Of a stretch of DNA of 36,267 nt, positions 14,740-25,499 are shown piece after piece. The DNA is from Acetobacteraceae bacterium (GTDB taxonomy: Bacteria > Pseudomonadota > Alphaproteobacteria > Acetobacterales > Acetobacteraceae): the NCBI GenBank assembly GCA_947455205.1, contig CANGNF010000046.1, positions 1 through 36,267 of the forward strand. The letters run 5' to 3'. The notes beneath the pieces were generated by a model that had not been told where the DNA came from, made no database searches, and saw only the letters and a list, made by a program, of their open reading frames with translations. The position numbers and the translations under genes were made by a program. How positions within the stretch are numbered: the stretch's first letter is position 1; every line of letters begins with the position of its first letter.

Positions 14740-16322
14740 ACCAGGCCATCCGCAACACCGCCCTCGGCTGGATCGAGGCCAACCAGGCCCGGCTCTCCGC
14801 CTTCAACGAACGCATCTGGGGCCATGCCGAGCCGGCCTGGCGGGAATACCGCTCGGCCGCCGACTATGTGGAGCTGCTGCGGGCCGAGGGCTTCACGGTG
14901 GAAGCCGGCAGCGGCGGCATGCCCACCGCCTTCGTGGCGGAGTGGGGGGAGGGCGGCCCGCTGCTGGCCAGCTTCTCGGAGTACGACGCGGTGCCAGGGC
15001 AGTCCCAGCAGGTGGTGCCGTACCAGGCGCCGCGCCCGGGGCTGCACCCCTATGCGGCGGGGCATACGGACCCGCATTCCATGCTGGGCACCGCGGCGCT
15101 GGCGGCCATCCTCGGCACCCGCGCGGCCCTGCAGCAGCATGGCGTGCCCGGCCGGCTGAAGCTGTTCGGCGAACCCGCCGAGAAGGTCTGCGGCTCCAAG
15201 CCGATCCACGCAGCCAAGGGCTACTACGAAGGGCTGGACGCCGTGGTGGTGTGGCACCCCTGGCCTTACAACACCGTCACGTCGGACACCCAGTTCGGCG
15301 CCTATTGGAGCTGCGTCATCAGCTTCGAGGCGACCTCGCCCGAGACCTGGATCGACCCGTCGCTGGTGCCGATAGAAGGTGCCCACGCCGCCGCCCGCTG
15401 CCCCGGCGCGCTGGATGCGATGATGCTGATGTACAGCACCACCAAGTTCACCAAGGAGGCGATGTTCCCGCACGCCGGCAGCTGGACGCTGAACGAGTTC
15501 GTGCTGGGCGATGGCGGTGCGACCTCCGACAACCTGGCGCCGCGGTTCAGCCAGATCCAGTATTCCTGGCGCTCCTCCAACCTGGGCATCCAGGAGCAGA
15601 TCTGGCGCGTGCTGGCCAACAACGCGCGCCATGCGGCGGCCAGCACCGGCTGCCGCGCCTTCGTGCGCTGGGTGACCAAGACGCGCGTCGGCGTGCCGAA
15701 CCAGGTGATGACCGACCTGACCTGGGCCAACCTGCAGGCGGTCGGCGCCCCGGTCTTCCCGGAGGCCGCGCTGGAATTCGGCCGCGCCATGCAGCGCAAC
15801 CTGGGGCTGGAGCCGATGGCCGACCCCTTCATCGCCGAGGTCACCCGGCTGATGCCGCCGGAGGAGAACGAGGCCCGGCTGCGCCGCGGCCTGCCGCCCT
15901 GGCAGAAGCACCTGAGCGCCGACGACTACGTGGAGTTCTGCTGGCACGCGCCCACGGTGCGGCTGCTGGCCGGGCGGCCGCGGCTGCGCCCGCCGCCGGG
16001 CGGCTTCCAGTACCCGGGCTGGACCTACAATGCGCTGAGTGGCCTGCCGGCGGCGATAGACCCCGGCCTGTTCGTGGCGGCGAAGACCATGGCGCTGACC
16101 CTGGTGGACCTGGCGACCCGGCCGGAGACGCTGGCCGCCGCCCAGGCCGAGTTCCGCGAGCGCACCGGGGTGGGCACCGCCCAATGGGTCGGCCCGCTGC
16201 TGCCGCCGGACTTCGACCCGCCGGTGGACCTGCGCTGGCCGGAATACGTCACCACAGCGCGCGGCGAGGAATGGTGCATGCCTACGCCGCACCACGGCAC
16301 CGGCGCCGGGGAGGCGCTGTAG
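14736..16322 (+). CDS. M20-family amidohydrolase, AbgB-like
   Basis: This 528-residue metallo-hydrolase resembles the AbgB/M20D group that cleaves amide bonds such as p-aminobenzoyl-glutamate. Matching parts are LLASFSEYDAVPGQ (77-90), MLGTAALAAILGTRAAL (116-132), GEPAEKVCGSKP (145-156) and VVVWHPWPYN near 171-180. In typical members the metal site is a C-G-H motif; here the region reads YAAGHTDPHSMLG (His110, His114), so the usual cysteine is absent and metal binding may differ. The start is GTG at 14736, overlapping the TGA of the binding-protein gene. The C-terminal PEYVTTARGEEWCMPTP is intact, so the gene is full length. Confidence 0.9.
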   Translation: MNQAIRNTALGWIEANQARLSAFNERIWGHAEPAWREYRSAADYVELLRAEGFTVEAGSGGMPTAFVAEWGEGGPLLASFSEYDAVPGQSQQVVPYQAPRPGLHPYAAGHTDPHSMLGTAALAAILGTRAALQQHGVPGRLKLFGEPAEKVCGSKPIHAAKGYYEGLDAVVVWHPWPYNTVTSDTQFGAYWSCVISFEATSPETWIDPSLVPIEGAHAAARCPGALDAMMLMYSTTKFTKEAMFPHAGSWTLNEFVLGDGGATSDNLAPRFSQIQYSWRSSNLGIQEQIWRVLANNARHAAASTGCRAFVRWVTKTRVGVPNQVMTDLTWANLQAVGAPVFPEAALEFGRAMQRNLGLEPMADPFIAEVTRLMPPEENEARLRRGLPPWQKHLSADDYVEFCWHAPTVRLLAGRPRLRPPPGGFQYPGWTYNALSGLPAAIDPGLFVAAKTMALTLVDLATRPETLAAAQAEFRERTGVGTAQWVGPLLPPDFDPPVDLRWPEYVTTARGEEWCMPTPHHGTGAGEAL

Positions 16323-16331
16323 CCGCCGCCA

Positions 16332-16378
16332 GGAAGGGCAGCGCCGGCATCCTTTTGTTGCCGATTCCTTGCCCTTCC
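16332..16378 (+). repeat. Inverted repeat after the M20 gene
   Basis: GGAAGGGCA (16332-16340) is perfectly complementary to TGCCCTTCC (16370-16378). The 29-base loop includes CCTTTTGTTG. It begins ten bases after the hydrolase stop, so it may end that transcript or act as a leader hairpin for the gene at 16427. No T tract follows. Confidence 0.35.
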
Positions 16379-16426
16379 GTTATGCGCAGCGGCCGCGGCG
16401 CTGCCGCCTGCAGGGAGCCGTTGTTC

Positions 16427-17446
16427 ATGCCGTGCCATCTGCTGGTCGATGGCTGCAAGGTCGAGCCTGAAGCTGGCGCCGAGGACTGGTTCAGTTTCCG
16501 CCTGCGCCTGCCGGCGCGTGAGATCAGGCTGGTCTCCCCGGCGGGGCGCCCGGTGGATCGCGGGCAATCCACCGATGCCCGGCTGCTGGGCCTGCGGCTC
16601 TTCGGCCTCAGCTGGAGCAAGGGCGAGGCGCGGTTCGACGTGCCGTTGACTTCGCTGGGTTTCGGCGAGGGCTTCCACGACCTGGAGAACACCACCTTCC
16701 GCTGGACCAATTGCGATGCGCTGCTGGGCGACGGGCTGGTGCCGGACAGGCGCGGCGAGGTCACGCTGCGCCTGCGCGCCCAGCCGCTGCCGCCGGAGTT
16801 CCCGGCGGCCGATGGCGCGCATGCCGACGCCGCCTTGCTCGCGCGGTTCGAGAGCCTGGGCGACGACTGCGAACTGGGCTTCGTGCAGCGGCACTTCGAT
16901 GCCACGCCGCCGCTCGGCCTGTTCCGCTGGTCCGGCTCCAGCTACGCGCAGTTGCTGGCCGGGCTGGAGAGTGGCTTCGACGGGCTGGGCGACCAGGAGC
17001 AGACCAGCATCACCGTCCGGGACGGGGAATACCGGCTCGGCTGCGCGTACATGTCCATGCACACCTTCCACGCCGCGGTGCCGGATACGCTGCAGGCCCG
17101 GCTGGAGGTGCTGCGGCGCGGCTGTTCCATGCTGCGGCTGCTGCGGCGCAAGCTGCTGGCCGAGATCGCCAGCGGGCGCCGCTTCTTCGTGTTCAAATCG
17201 GCCGATCCCGGCTTCGACCGGGCGGCAATGCTGCGGCTGCACGCCGCGCTGCGCCGCCATGGCCCAGCGCCCCTGCTCTGCGTGTCGCTGGCCCCGCCGG
17301 GTAGCCCCGCTGGCGAGGTGGTGCGCGTGATGCCCGGCCTCTACGCGGCGACGGTGGATCGCTTCGTGCTGGCCGAAGGCCCCTATGCCCAGTGGCGCCA
17401 GGTCTGCTTCCGCGCCAGCCAACTGCAGCAGGCGGACGCCGCATGA
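16427..17446 (+). CDS. Uncharacterised two-domain protein with SLGDDC motif (DUF1796-like)
   Basis: This 339-residue protein is not a named enzyme. An N-terminal beta-rich part (about 1-125) has DARLLGLRLFGLSW and LGFGEGFHDLENTTFRWT, a pattern I associate with alphaproteobacterial polysaccharide-linked proteins (weak recollection). The C-terminal part starts with FESLGDDCELGFVQRHF (141-157), then LGLFRWSGSSYAQLL, EYRLGCAYMSMHTFHA (201-216) and RRFFVFKSAD. A Ser-Leu-Gly-x-x-Cys start with later histidines resembles DUF1796 putative papain-like cysteine proteins, so Cys148 with His212 or His215 could be catalytic (inference). No signal peptide is seen. GGAG lies 9 bases before ATG 16427. It overlaps the acyl carrier protein gene by ATGA, which suggests direct cooperation. 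Confidence 0.78.
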   Translation: MPCHLLVDGCKVEPEAGAEDWFSFRLRLPAREIRLVSPAGRPVDRGQSTDARLLGLRLFGLSWSKGEARFDVPLTSLGFGEGFHDLENTTFRWTNCDALLGDGLVPDRRGEVTLRLRAQPLPPEFPAADGAHADAALLARFESLGDDCELGFVQRHFDATPPLGLFRWSGSSYAQLLAGLESGFDGLGDQEQTSITVRDGEYRLGCAYMSMHTFHAAVPDTLQARLEVLRRGCSMLRLLRRKLLAEIASGRRFFVFKSADPGFDRAAMLRLHAALRRHGPAPLLCVSLAPPGSPAGEVVRVMPGLYAATVDRFVLAEGPYAQWRQVCFRASQLQQADAA

Positions 17447-17694
17447 CCCTGCCCGAGACCGCCTTCGCCACGCTGGCCGACCTGCTGCGCGGGCTGTGCG
17501 AGGACCCCTTGCCCGACCTGGCGCCGGACACGCTGCTGGCCGACATCCCCGGCCTGGACAGCATCCGCCTGCTGGAGGCGGTGGCGCTGCTGGAGGAGGC
17601 GTTCGAGGTGGAGATCGACACCGCCGCGCTGGATGGGCTGCGGCGGGTGGCGGATATCCTGGCTGCCGTGGCCAAGGGGCGGCCGCAGGGCTGA
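17443..17694 (+). CDS. Acyl carrier protein (phosphopantetheine-binding)
   Basis: This 83-residue carrier has the attachment motif PGLDSIRLLEAVALLEEAFEV, with Ser40 as the site for 4'-phosphopantetheine. The acidic helix 2 and the length are normal for a free-standing ACP or PCP. It is not the housekeeping AcpP, whose motif is DSLDTVELV-like and which sits near fabF. Its ATG overlaps the TGA of the SLGDDC gene. It is convergent with an adenylation-enzyme gene, with only 20 bases between their stops. The likely role is to carry an acyl or aminoacyl group made by that enzyme to a transferase, possibly the SLGDDC protein (inference). Confidence 0.9.
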   Translation: MTLPETAFATLADLLRGLCEDPLPDLAPDTLLADIPGLDSIRLLEAVALLEEAFEVEIDTAALDGLRRVADILAAVAKGRPQG

Positions 17695-17714
17695 ACCGCC
17701 CGCGCCGCCGCGTA

Positions 17715-19298
17715 TCAGCCCGCCAGCGCCCGCAGCGCCACCTGGTCCAGCTTGCCGCTGGGCAGGGTCGGCAGGCGGTCCAGCACCGTCAACCGCGCCG
17801 GGCGGAAGGCCATGGGCAGCGCCGCCGCCAGCCGGTCGCGCAGCGCCGCCTGCAACGCCGCGGGCGCCACCCCCGGCGCCGCGACAAAGCCATGCAGCAC
17901 GGTGCCGCCCGGCCCCGCCACCGCCAGGATGGCGGCATCCGTGACCCCTGGCTCGGCCCGCAGCACGGCTTCCACCTCGGCGGGCTCCACCCGCACGCCA
18001 TTGATCTTCACCTGGCGGTCGGCCCGCCCCAGGATCCGCAGCAGGCCATCGGCGCCAACGCGCGCCAGGTCCCCGGTGTGGAAGCGCCGCCAGCCCGGCC
18101 GGCCCGGCTCGGGCCGCATTGCGGCAGGAACCACCTGGCCGCCACGCCATTCCCCCAGCGCCAGCAACGGCCCGCGCAGCACCACCTCGCCGGCCTCGCC
18201 CGGCGCCACCGGCAGGCCATCCGGGTCCAGCAGGGCCATCTCATGGCCGGGCTCCCGCAGGCCGGCCGGCACCATCGTCTCGCCGGCCGCGGCCAGGTCC
18301 GGGCCACTGTGCGGCAGCACCCAGCGGGCGACGATCTGCGCCTCGGTGGAGGCGTAGGTATGCTCGATCCAGCAGCCCGCCGGCACCACCTGCCGGGCCA
18401 GCGCCACATCCGTTTGCGGCAGGCCGGCGGCGGCCATGCGCAGCAGCCGCAACCGGGCGATGGCGGTAGGCGTCGCCTGCAGCCGGCCCAGCAGGCGCAT
18501 CACCTGCGCTGGGAAGGAGGCCAGCGTCACCCCCTCCCGCGTCGCCAGGCGCAGCACCGCGCCGGCGCCTTCCTCGGCCAGGCTGGCGGCCAGGAAGCAG
18601 GCGCCGTTGCCCAGCAGGGCCAGGATCAGCGCCACCACATTGGCGCCGGACGCGGGCGAGGTCAGCAACGCCACGTCGCCCGGCACCGGCTGCCAGGCGG
18701 CGATGCCCTGGGCGGCGCGGTGCATGGTGGACCGCGCCGACAGCACGATGCCCTTGGGCCGCCCGGTGCTGCCGGAGGTGAAATGCACCGAAAGCGGCGC
18801 GTCAGGGTCCCAGGGCGTGCTGGCCGCGGGGAATTCTGCCGCCGGCCCGGCCAGCAGCGCCGGCAGCGAGAGCACGGGCAGCCCGGCCGGCACATCGCGC
18901 GGCGTGCCGCTCAGCAGCGCGGCGGGCGCGGCGTCTTCCAGCAGCGCCGCCAAGCGGTCCGCCGGCTCGGCCGGATTCAGCATCAGGCAGACCCGGCCGG
19001 AGACCAGGCAGCCCAGCAGGCCGACCACGCCATCCGGCGCCTGCGGCACCAGGCAGGCCACCGCCCGCCCCGCAGGAACCTGCGCCGCCACCGCCGCCGC
19101 CACCTTGGCCATGCCGGCGAGCAGTTCTGCGAAGGTGACCCTGCCGGTCGACCCAACCAGGGCGATGGCGTCCGGCTGCCGCGCGGCGGCCTGGCGCAGC
19201 AGGGTCAGCGGCGGGGTGGCGTTGAAGGCGGCATCGCCGGGCCGGATGGCGGCATGGCGCAGGCCGGGGATCGGGGCAAAGGTCGGGTCGTCGGCCAT
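17715..19298 (-). CDS. Stand-alone AMP-dependent acyl/aminoacyl ligase (A domain)
   Basis: This 527-residue member of the acyl-adenylate superfamily has the core P-loop FTSGSTGRPKG (173-183), a YASTEAQ motif (A5 type), FHTGDLAR (A7), GRADRQVKINGVRVEPAEVE (A8) and the catalytic lysine in LPSGKLDQ (A10). It resembles NRPS-type adenylation domains more than long-chain acyl-CoA synthetases, and it has no fused carrier domain. The convergent ACP at 17443-17694 is the obvious acceptor. The specificity residues cannot be decoded with confidence by eye. The ATG at 19298 gives the normal N-terminus; the frame is open upstream but without family sequence. Confidence 0.9.
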   Translation of the reverse strand: MADDPTFAPIPGLRHAAIRPGDAAFNATPPLTLLRQAAARQPDAIALVGSTGRVTFAELLAGMAKVAAAVAAQVPAGRAVACLVPQAPDGVVGLLGCLVSGRVCLMLNPAEPADRLAALLEDAAPAALLSGTPRDVPAGLPVLSLPALLAGPAAEFPAASTPWDPDAPLSVHFTSGSTGRPKGIVLSARSTMHRAAQGIAAWQPVPGDVALLTSPASGANVVALILALLGNGACFLAASLAEEGAGAVLRLATREGVTLASFPAQVMRLLGRLQATPTAIARLRLLRMAAAGLPQTDVALARQVVPAGCWIEHTYASTEAQIVARWVLPHSGPDLAAAGETMVPAGLREPGHEMALLDPDGLPVAPGEAGEVVLRGPLLALGEWRGGQVVPAAMRPEPGRPGWRRFHTGDLARVGADGLLRILGRADRQVKINGVRVEPAEVEAVLRAEPGVTDAAILAVAGPGGTVLHGFVAAPGVAPAALQAALRDRLAAALPMAFRPARLTVLDRLPTLPSGKLDQVALRALAG

Positions 19299-19473
19299 GC
19301 TCGTGCCCTGCTGAGGTGAAGGCGCGTCGATGGGACGCAGCCGGCAGCCCGGTGCAAGCCGCGCCGTGAGGCAGCCCTGCCTGCGGCCAGGCTTCAGGTG
19401 CCGGGGCGACCCATGCGGCAGTCTGACGGGCCTGCAGGCCAGGCGCGGACCCGGCGCCGGCACCCCGCCACAG

Positions 19474-19503
19474 AAAAAACCGCCCCGGTCACCCGGGGCG
19501 GTT
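19474..19503 (-). terminator. Rho-independent terminator of icd
   Basis: Read on the - strand, a 9-bp perfect GC stem (CCGCCCCGG / CCGGGGCGG, 11 bp counting the flanking AA/TT) with a four-base loop is followed by TTTTTT (19479-19474). It begins 11 bases after the icd stop. This is the clearest intrinsic terminator in the window. Confidence 0.92.
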
Positions 19504-19514
19504 CGTCGCCAGCT

Positions 19515-21788
<2,274 letters not shown>

Positions 21789-21993
21789 CTATGAGGCGCA
21801 CGTTGTCGCACCGGCGCGCCGGAAGGGCAACCCGTCCGGCACGGTGCCGGCGGCAGGGCCCGGCGGCGGGGCTTTCCTTAACCTTTTGAACGACTTGTCG
21901 CTTCGTGGCGGCAGGGCCGGGGGCGCGCCTGGCCGCTGCTGCCCGGCCGGGGGCGATAGGACCGGCAACGACGCAGCCGCGCCGCCGGCTGGC

Positions 21994-23340
21994 TCAGATA
22001 TCCAGCACCAGCGTGCCGCGGGCGCGGGAGCAGCACAGCGCCACCACCCGGTTCGCCGCCTGCTCCGCCGGGCTCAACACGCTGTCGCGGTGCTCGGGCT
22101 CGCCAGCCAGCACGGGGGTCAGGCAACTGCCGCAGAGGCCCTGTTCGCAGGACAGCGGCACGGCAATGCCGGCGGCCACCAGCACCTCCGCCGCGCTGCG
22201 GTCCGCCGGGACCTCCAGGCGCAGCCCGCTGCGCGCCGCCTCCACCACGAAGGGGGCGCCGCCGATGGCGACGGCGGCGTTGAAGCGTTCCATGTGCAGC
22301 CTGGCCGCCGGCAGGCCAAGCCGCGCATGCGCCGCCGCCACGGCGTCCAGCAGCCGGGCCGGGCCGCAGACATAGACCTCGGCCACGGGCTGCGCCGCCA
22401 GCGCGGCCTCGATGTCCAGCCGCTGGCCGGCGCTGGCATCATGCAGGCGCAGGCTCGGCGCGATGCCGGGTTGGCGCAGTTCCGGCAGGAAGGCGGCGGC
22501 GGCTTCCGCGCGGACGCAGTAGTGCAGGGTGAAGGCCTCGCCCAGCCGGGCCAGGCGCTGCGCCATGCCCAGCAGCGGGGTGATGCCGATGCCGCCGGCG
22601 ATCAGGCAATGCGCCCTGGCGCCACCAACCAGGCCGAAGTTGGCGCGGGGCGCGCCGACGCGCAGCCCATCGCCCACGCGCAGCGCATGCACCGCCACGG
22701 AGCCGCCGCGCGAGGCCGGCTCCAGCAGCACCGCCACCCGCCAATGGCCATCCGGCATCGGCTCGCCGCACAGCGAATAGGGCCGCACCAGGCCGGCGCC
22801 CAGGTGCAGGTCCACATGCGCGCCGGGTAGGAAGTCCGGCAGCCGGCCGCCGCCGGCATGCGCCAACTCCAGCAGCAGGATGCGGTCGGCCAGCAGGCGC
22901 CGCCCGGCGACCACGGCGTCGTGCAGGTCGGCCGAGGCGATCTCCACCAGCACGTAGTCATTCTCGACCGTCACCGGGAAGGTCTCGGCATCCCGCACCA
23001 GGTCGGCGCCATGCGCGGTGCTGGTGGGGAAGCTGCGGACGCGCAGGCGGTCCGGGTCGCACCAGGAACGCCCGCTGCGGATATCGAATTCCCAGCCATG
23101 CCAGGGGCAGCGCAGGATCTCGCCTTCTCGCGTCAGCCCGTAGTCGCCGGGGCCGTCCGAGACCGCCAGCCCGGTCAGCATGCCCGCGCAGAGCGAGGCA
23201 CCCTCATGCGGGCAGCGGTCGGCGATGGCGAAATAGGCGTCCTCCAGCCGGAACAGCGCGATCTCCCGCCCGGCGATGGCGACGCGCTTGCGCCCGCCCG
23301 GCGGCACCTCGCCGACGCGGGCGACGATGTGCCGCGTCAT
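21994..23340 (-). CDS. Rieske ferredoxin fused to a phthalate-dioxygenase-type reductase
   Basis: This 448-residue fusion is an electron-transfer chain in one polypeptide. The N-terminal Rieske domain (1-135) has CPH (Cys43, His45) and CPWHGW (Cys78, His81). A VanB/PDR-type reductase follows: flavin site RPYSL (186-190), NAD-binding GGIGITPLLGMAQ (249-261) and YVCGP, then a plant-type [2Fe-2S] domain with Cys398, Cys403, Cys406 and Cys436. Reductases of this class feed Rieske oxygenases or O-demethylases; a Rieske ferredoxin at the N-terminus is uncommon. No oxygenase alpha subunit is in the window. Its ATG overlaps the preceding amidohydrolase stop by four bases, so it is co-translated with the catabolic operon. 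Confidence 0.92.
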   Translation of the reverse strand: MTRHIVARVGEVPPGGRKRVAIAGREIALFRLEDAYFAIADRCPHEGASLCAGMLTGLAVSDGPGDYGLTREGEILRCPWHGWEFDIRSGRSWCDPDRLRVRSFPTSTAHGADLVRDAETFPVTVENDYVLVEIASADLHDAVVAGRRLLADRILLLELAHAGGGRLPDFLPGAHVDLHLGAGLVRPYSLCGEPMPDGHWRVAVLLEPASRGGSVAVHALRVGDGLRVGAPRANFGLVGGARAHCLIAGGIGITPLLGMAQRLARLGEAFTLHYCVRAEAAAAFLPELRQPGIAPSLRLHDASAGQRLDIEAALAAQPVAEVYVCGPARLLDAVAAAHARLGLPAARLHMERFNAAVAIGGAPFVVEAARSGLRLEVPADRSAAEVLVAAGIAVPLSCEQGLCGSCLTPVLAGEPEHRDSVLSPAEQAANRVVALCCSRARGTLVLDI

Positions 23341-24428
23341 GGCAGCGTGACGCCGAAGAAGCCCAGCGCGTTGTCGCGGAACACCGCCTGGCGCTGCGCC
23401 GCCGTGGCGCCGCTGGCCAGGATATGCGCGGGGTCGTCGAAGTCCCAATGCGGGTAGTCGGTGGAGAACATCACCCGGTCCCAGCCGATCTGGTCGATCA
23501 GGTCGATCAGGTCCTCGCGCCGCTCCGGCTCGTCGATCGGCTGGGTGGTGTACCAGATGTGCTCGCGCAGATATTCGGAGGGCGCGCGGCGCAGCGCCGG
23601 CACCTCGCTCTTCAAGCGGCGCCAGGCGCGGTCCATGCGGCCGGCCAGCGGCGGCACCCAGGCGAAGCCGGCTTCCACCATCGCCACCTTCAGCGTCGGC
23701 AGGCGCTCGAACACGCCTTCCAGCACCAGGCTGGCCACGGTGGCCTGCATCATCGCCACCAGGGATTGATGCTCCTCGATGTAGTAGCTCGGCCAGCCGC
23801 CGGCGGTGACGGCGTGGCCGGAAACGCCGGAGACGTGCAGCCCCACCGGCAGCCCATGCGCGGCGGCGGCTTCCAGCACCGGCCAGTAGCGGCGGCGGCC
23901 CAGCGGCTCCGACCCGCGTGGCGGCAGGGTGAGCTGGACGAAGCCGGGGTGCCGCGCCCAGCGGGCGATCTCCGCCACCGCGGCTTCCGGGTGTTCGGGA
24001 TGCACCACGATAGAGCCGCGCAGCCGCGGTTCCTGCGCCAGGAAATACTCGGCCTGCCACTGGTTGACCGCGGTGCAGAGGGCGGCGCCGAAATCCAGGT
24101 TGCGATGGCTGGCGGCCGGCGGGCGCAGCGGCTGCAGGATGCCCAGCGCGACGTTGTTGGGGTCCAGGTGCTGCGCCCGCATGAAGTCCAGGTCCGAGCC
24201 CGGCGGCCCCCCACTGGGCGGCCAGGCGTCGAGGCGGGAGGTGAAGGGCGTCATGCGCGGATGCGTCGACGCGGCGGGGAAGGGCGCCCGCATCTGCATG
24301 CCGTATTCGGCCGCATAGCCGCGCCAGCGTTCCGGCAGGAATTGCAGCACTTCGCCCATGCTGCGCGGCAGTGGGTGGATGTCGCAATCGACGATGCCGG
24401 CCATGACCGGGGGCGAGACCTGGTTCAT
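23337..24428 (-). CDS. Amidohydrolase family 2 (ACMSD-like), paralogue B
   Basis: This 363-residue TIM-barrel metal enzyme is in COG2159. VDCDIHP gives an Asp16-x-His18 metal motif at strand 1, GLPVGLHVSG the strand-5 histidine, and FSTDYPHWDF the strand-8 aspartate. Characterised relatives are non-oxidative decarboxylases (ACMSD, gamma-resorcylate, 5-carboxyvanillate) or hydrolases of ring-cleavage products. It is clearly paralogous to the next gene (shared LGRRxxWP, EEH/EDH, SDYPH/TDYPH patterns). It overlaps both neighbours by four bases. The two paralogues may act on successive intermediates or form a hetero-oligomer (inference). Confidence 0.9.
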   Translation of the reverse strand: MNQVSPPVMAGIVDCDIHPLPRSMGEVLQFLPERWRGYAAEYGMQMRAPFPAASTHPRMTPFTSRLDAWPPSGGPPGSDLDFMRAQHLDPNNVALGILQPLRPPAASHRNLDFGAALCTAVNQWQAEYFLAQEPRLRGSIVVHPEHPEAAVAEIARWARHPGFVQLTLPPRGSEPLGRRRYWPVLEAAAAHGLPVGLHVSGVSGHAVTAGGWPSYYIEEHQSLVAMMQATVASLVLEGVFERLPTLKVAMVEAGFAWVPPLAGRMDRAWRRLKSEVPALRRAPSEYLREHIWYTTQPIDEPERREDLIDLIDQIGWDRVMFSTDYPHWDFDDPAHILASGATAAQRQAVFRDNALGFFGVTLP

Positions 24429-25495
24429 GCGGCAACTCCCTGCGCCACTGCCAGGCGCGGATAGGTGGCCAGCGGGTTGTCCACGCCGATGCGGCGGCGC
24501 AGTTCCTCGGGGATCGCGGAACCCAGTGCCGCCTGGCCCTCGAAGTGATGGTGCGGGTAGTCGCTGGCGAAGAGCAGCATCTCGTCGGCGTTCAACTGGG
24601 CGCGGAAGCGGGCGAAGCGTGCCGCATCCTCGGGCAGGTCCAGCGGCTGCATGGTCAGGCGGACATGGCGGCGGATGGTCTCGGCCGGTTCGCGCTTCAG
24701 CCAGGGCACCTCGGTGCGGACGCCGCGCCACATCTTGTTGGCGCGCCAGAGGAAGCCGGGCATCCAGGCCACGCCGGATTCCGCCAGCACCACGGTCAGC
24801 CGCGGGCAGGCCTCGAACACCCCCTCGGCCAGCAGGCTCAGCACCGCACTCTCGAAGGCCTGGGATTCCGCGACATGGTCCTCGATGAAGGTGGAGGGCC
24901 AGCCGGTGGCGGTGGGCGCCTGGCGATAGGCGCTACCGGCGTGGATGGCCACCGGCAGCCCGTGCTGTTCGGCCGCGCGCCAGATCGGCCAGAACTGCCG
25001 CCGGCCCAGCGGCGCCTCATGGCTCACCGGCACCAGCACCTGCACGAAGCGCGGGTCGGCGGCGCAGCGCTCGATCTCCGCCACCGCCAGCTCCACCCCG
25101 CCCAGCGGCACGGTGATGGCGGCGCGCAGGCGCGGGTCGCGGTCCAGCCATTCCCGCGCCAGCCATTCGTTGACCGCGCGGCAGACCACGGCGGCCATGT
25201 CCTCGCTGAACATCAGCATGCCCGCATGCATGCAGTTCAGGATCGCATGGCCCAGGCCGAAGGGGTCCAGCAGATGGCGTTGCAGCGTGGCCACGTCCTT
25301 GGCCGGGCCGCCATCGGCGCGCCAGTCCGGCCGGGCGTGCAGCGGCGTGCTGCGCGGGTCGGCGGTCAGCTGGTAGTCCATCCTGTCCAGGCCACGGGCG
25401 GTGAAGACCTCTCGCCAGTAGCGCGGCAGGTAGGGCATCAGCGTCGCCATGGAAGGCAGCGTCGGGTGGACGTCGCAGTCGATCGGCCCGGTCAT
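24425..25495 (-). CDS. Amidohydrolase family 2 (ACMSD-like), paralogue A
   Basis: This 356-residue TIM-barrel enzyme has the metal motif IDCDVHP (Asp8-x-His10), strand-5 HGLPVAIHAGS, and strand-8 FASDYPHHHFEG. It shares with its neighbour the order D-C-D-x-H, LGRRQFWPIW, FIEDH, and RLTVVLAESGVAWMPGFLWR. It most likely decarboxylates or hydrolyses an aromatic-derived acid. Its stop overlaps the next ATG (24425-24428), and it starts four bases after the stop of the upstream TctC-type gene, so all are one operon. Confidence 0.9.
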   Translation of the reverse strand: MTGPIDCDVHPTLPSMATLMPYLPRYWREVFTARGLDRMDYQLTADPRSTPLHARPDWRADGGPAKDVATLQRHLLDPFGLGHAILNCMHAGMLMFSEDMAAVVCRAVNEWLAREWLDRDPRLRAAITVPLGGVELAVAEIERCAADPRFVQVLVPVSHEAPLGRRQFWPIWRAAEQHGLPVAIHAGSAYRQAPTATGWPSTFIEDHVAESQAFESAVLSLLAEGVFEACPRLTVVLAESGVAWMPGFLWRANKMWRGVRTEVPWLKREPAETIRRHVRLTMQPLDLPEDAARFARFRAQLNADEMLLFASDYPHHHFEGQAALGSAIPEELRRRIGVDNPLATYPRLAVAQGVAA

Positions 25496-25499
25496 CAGC

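Noticed and set aside
17385..19319. 644-residue open frame on the + strand
   Set aside because: It is antisense to the adenylation enzyme, which has all core motifs; the + strand frame reads as repetitive Gln/Arg/His.
21811..21822. CCGGCGCGCCGG palindrome upstream of icd
   Set aside because: Pure G/C palindromes of this length are expected by chance in such DNA, and no second copy or promoter context supports it.
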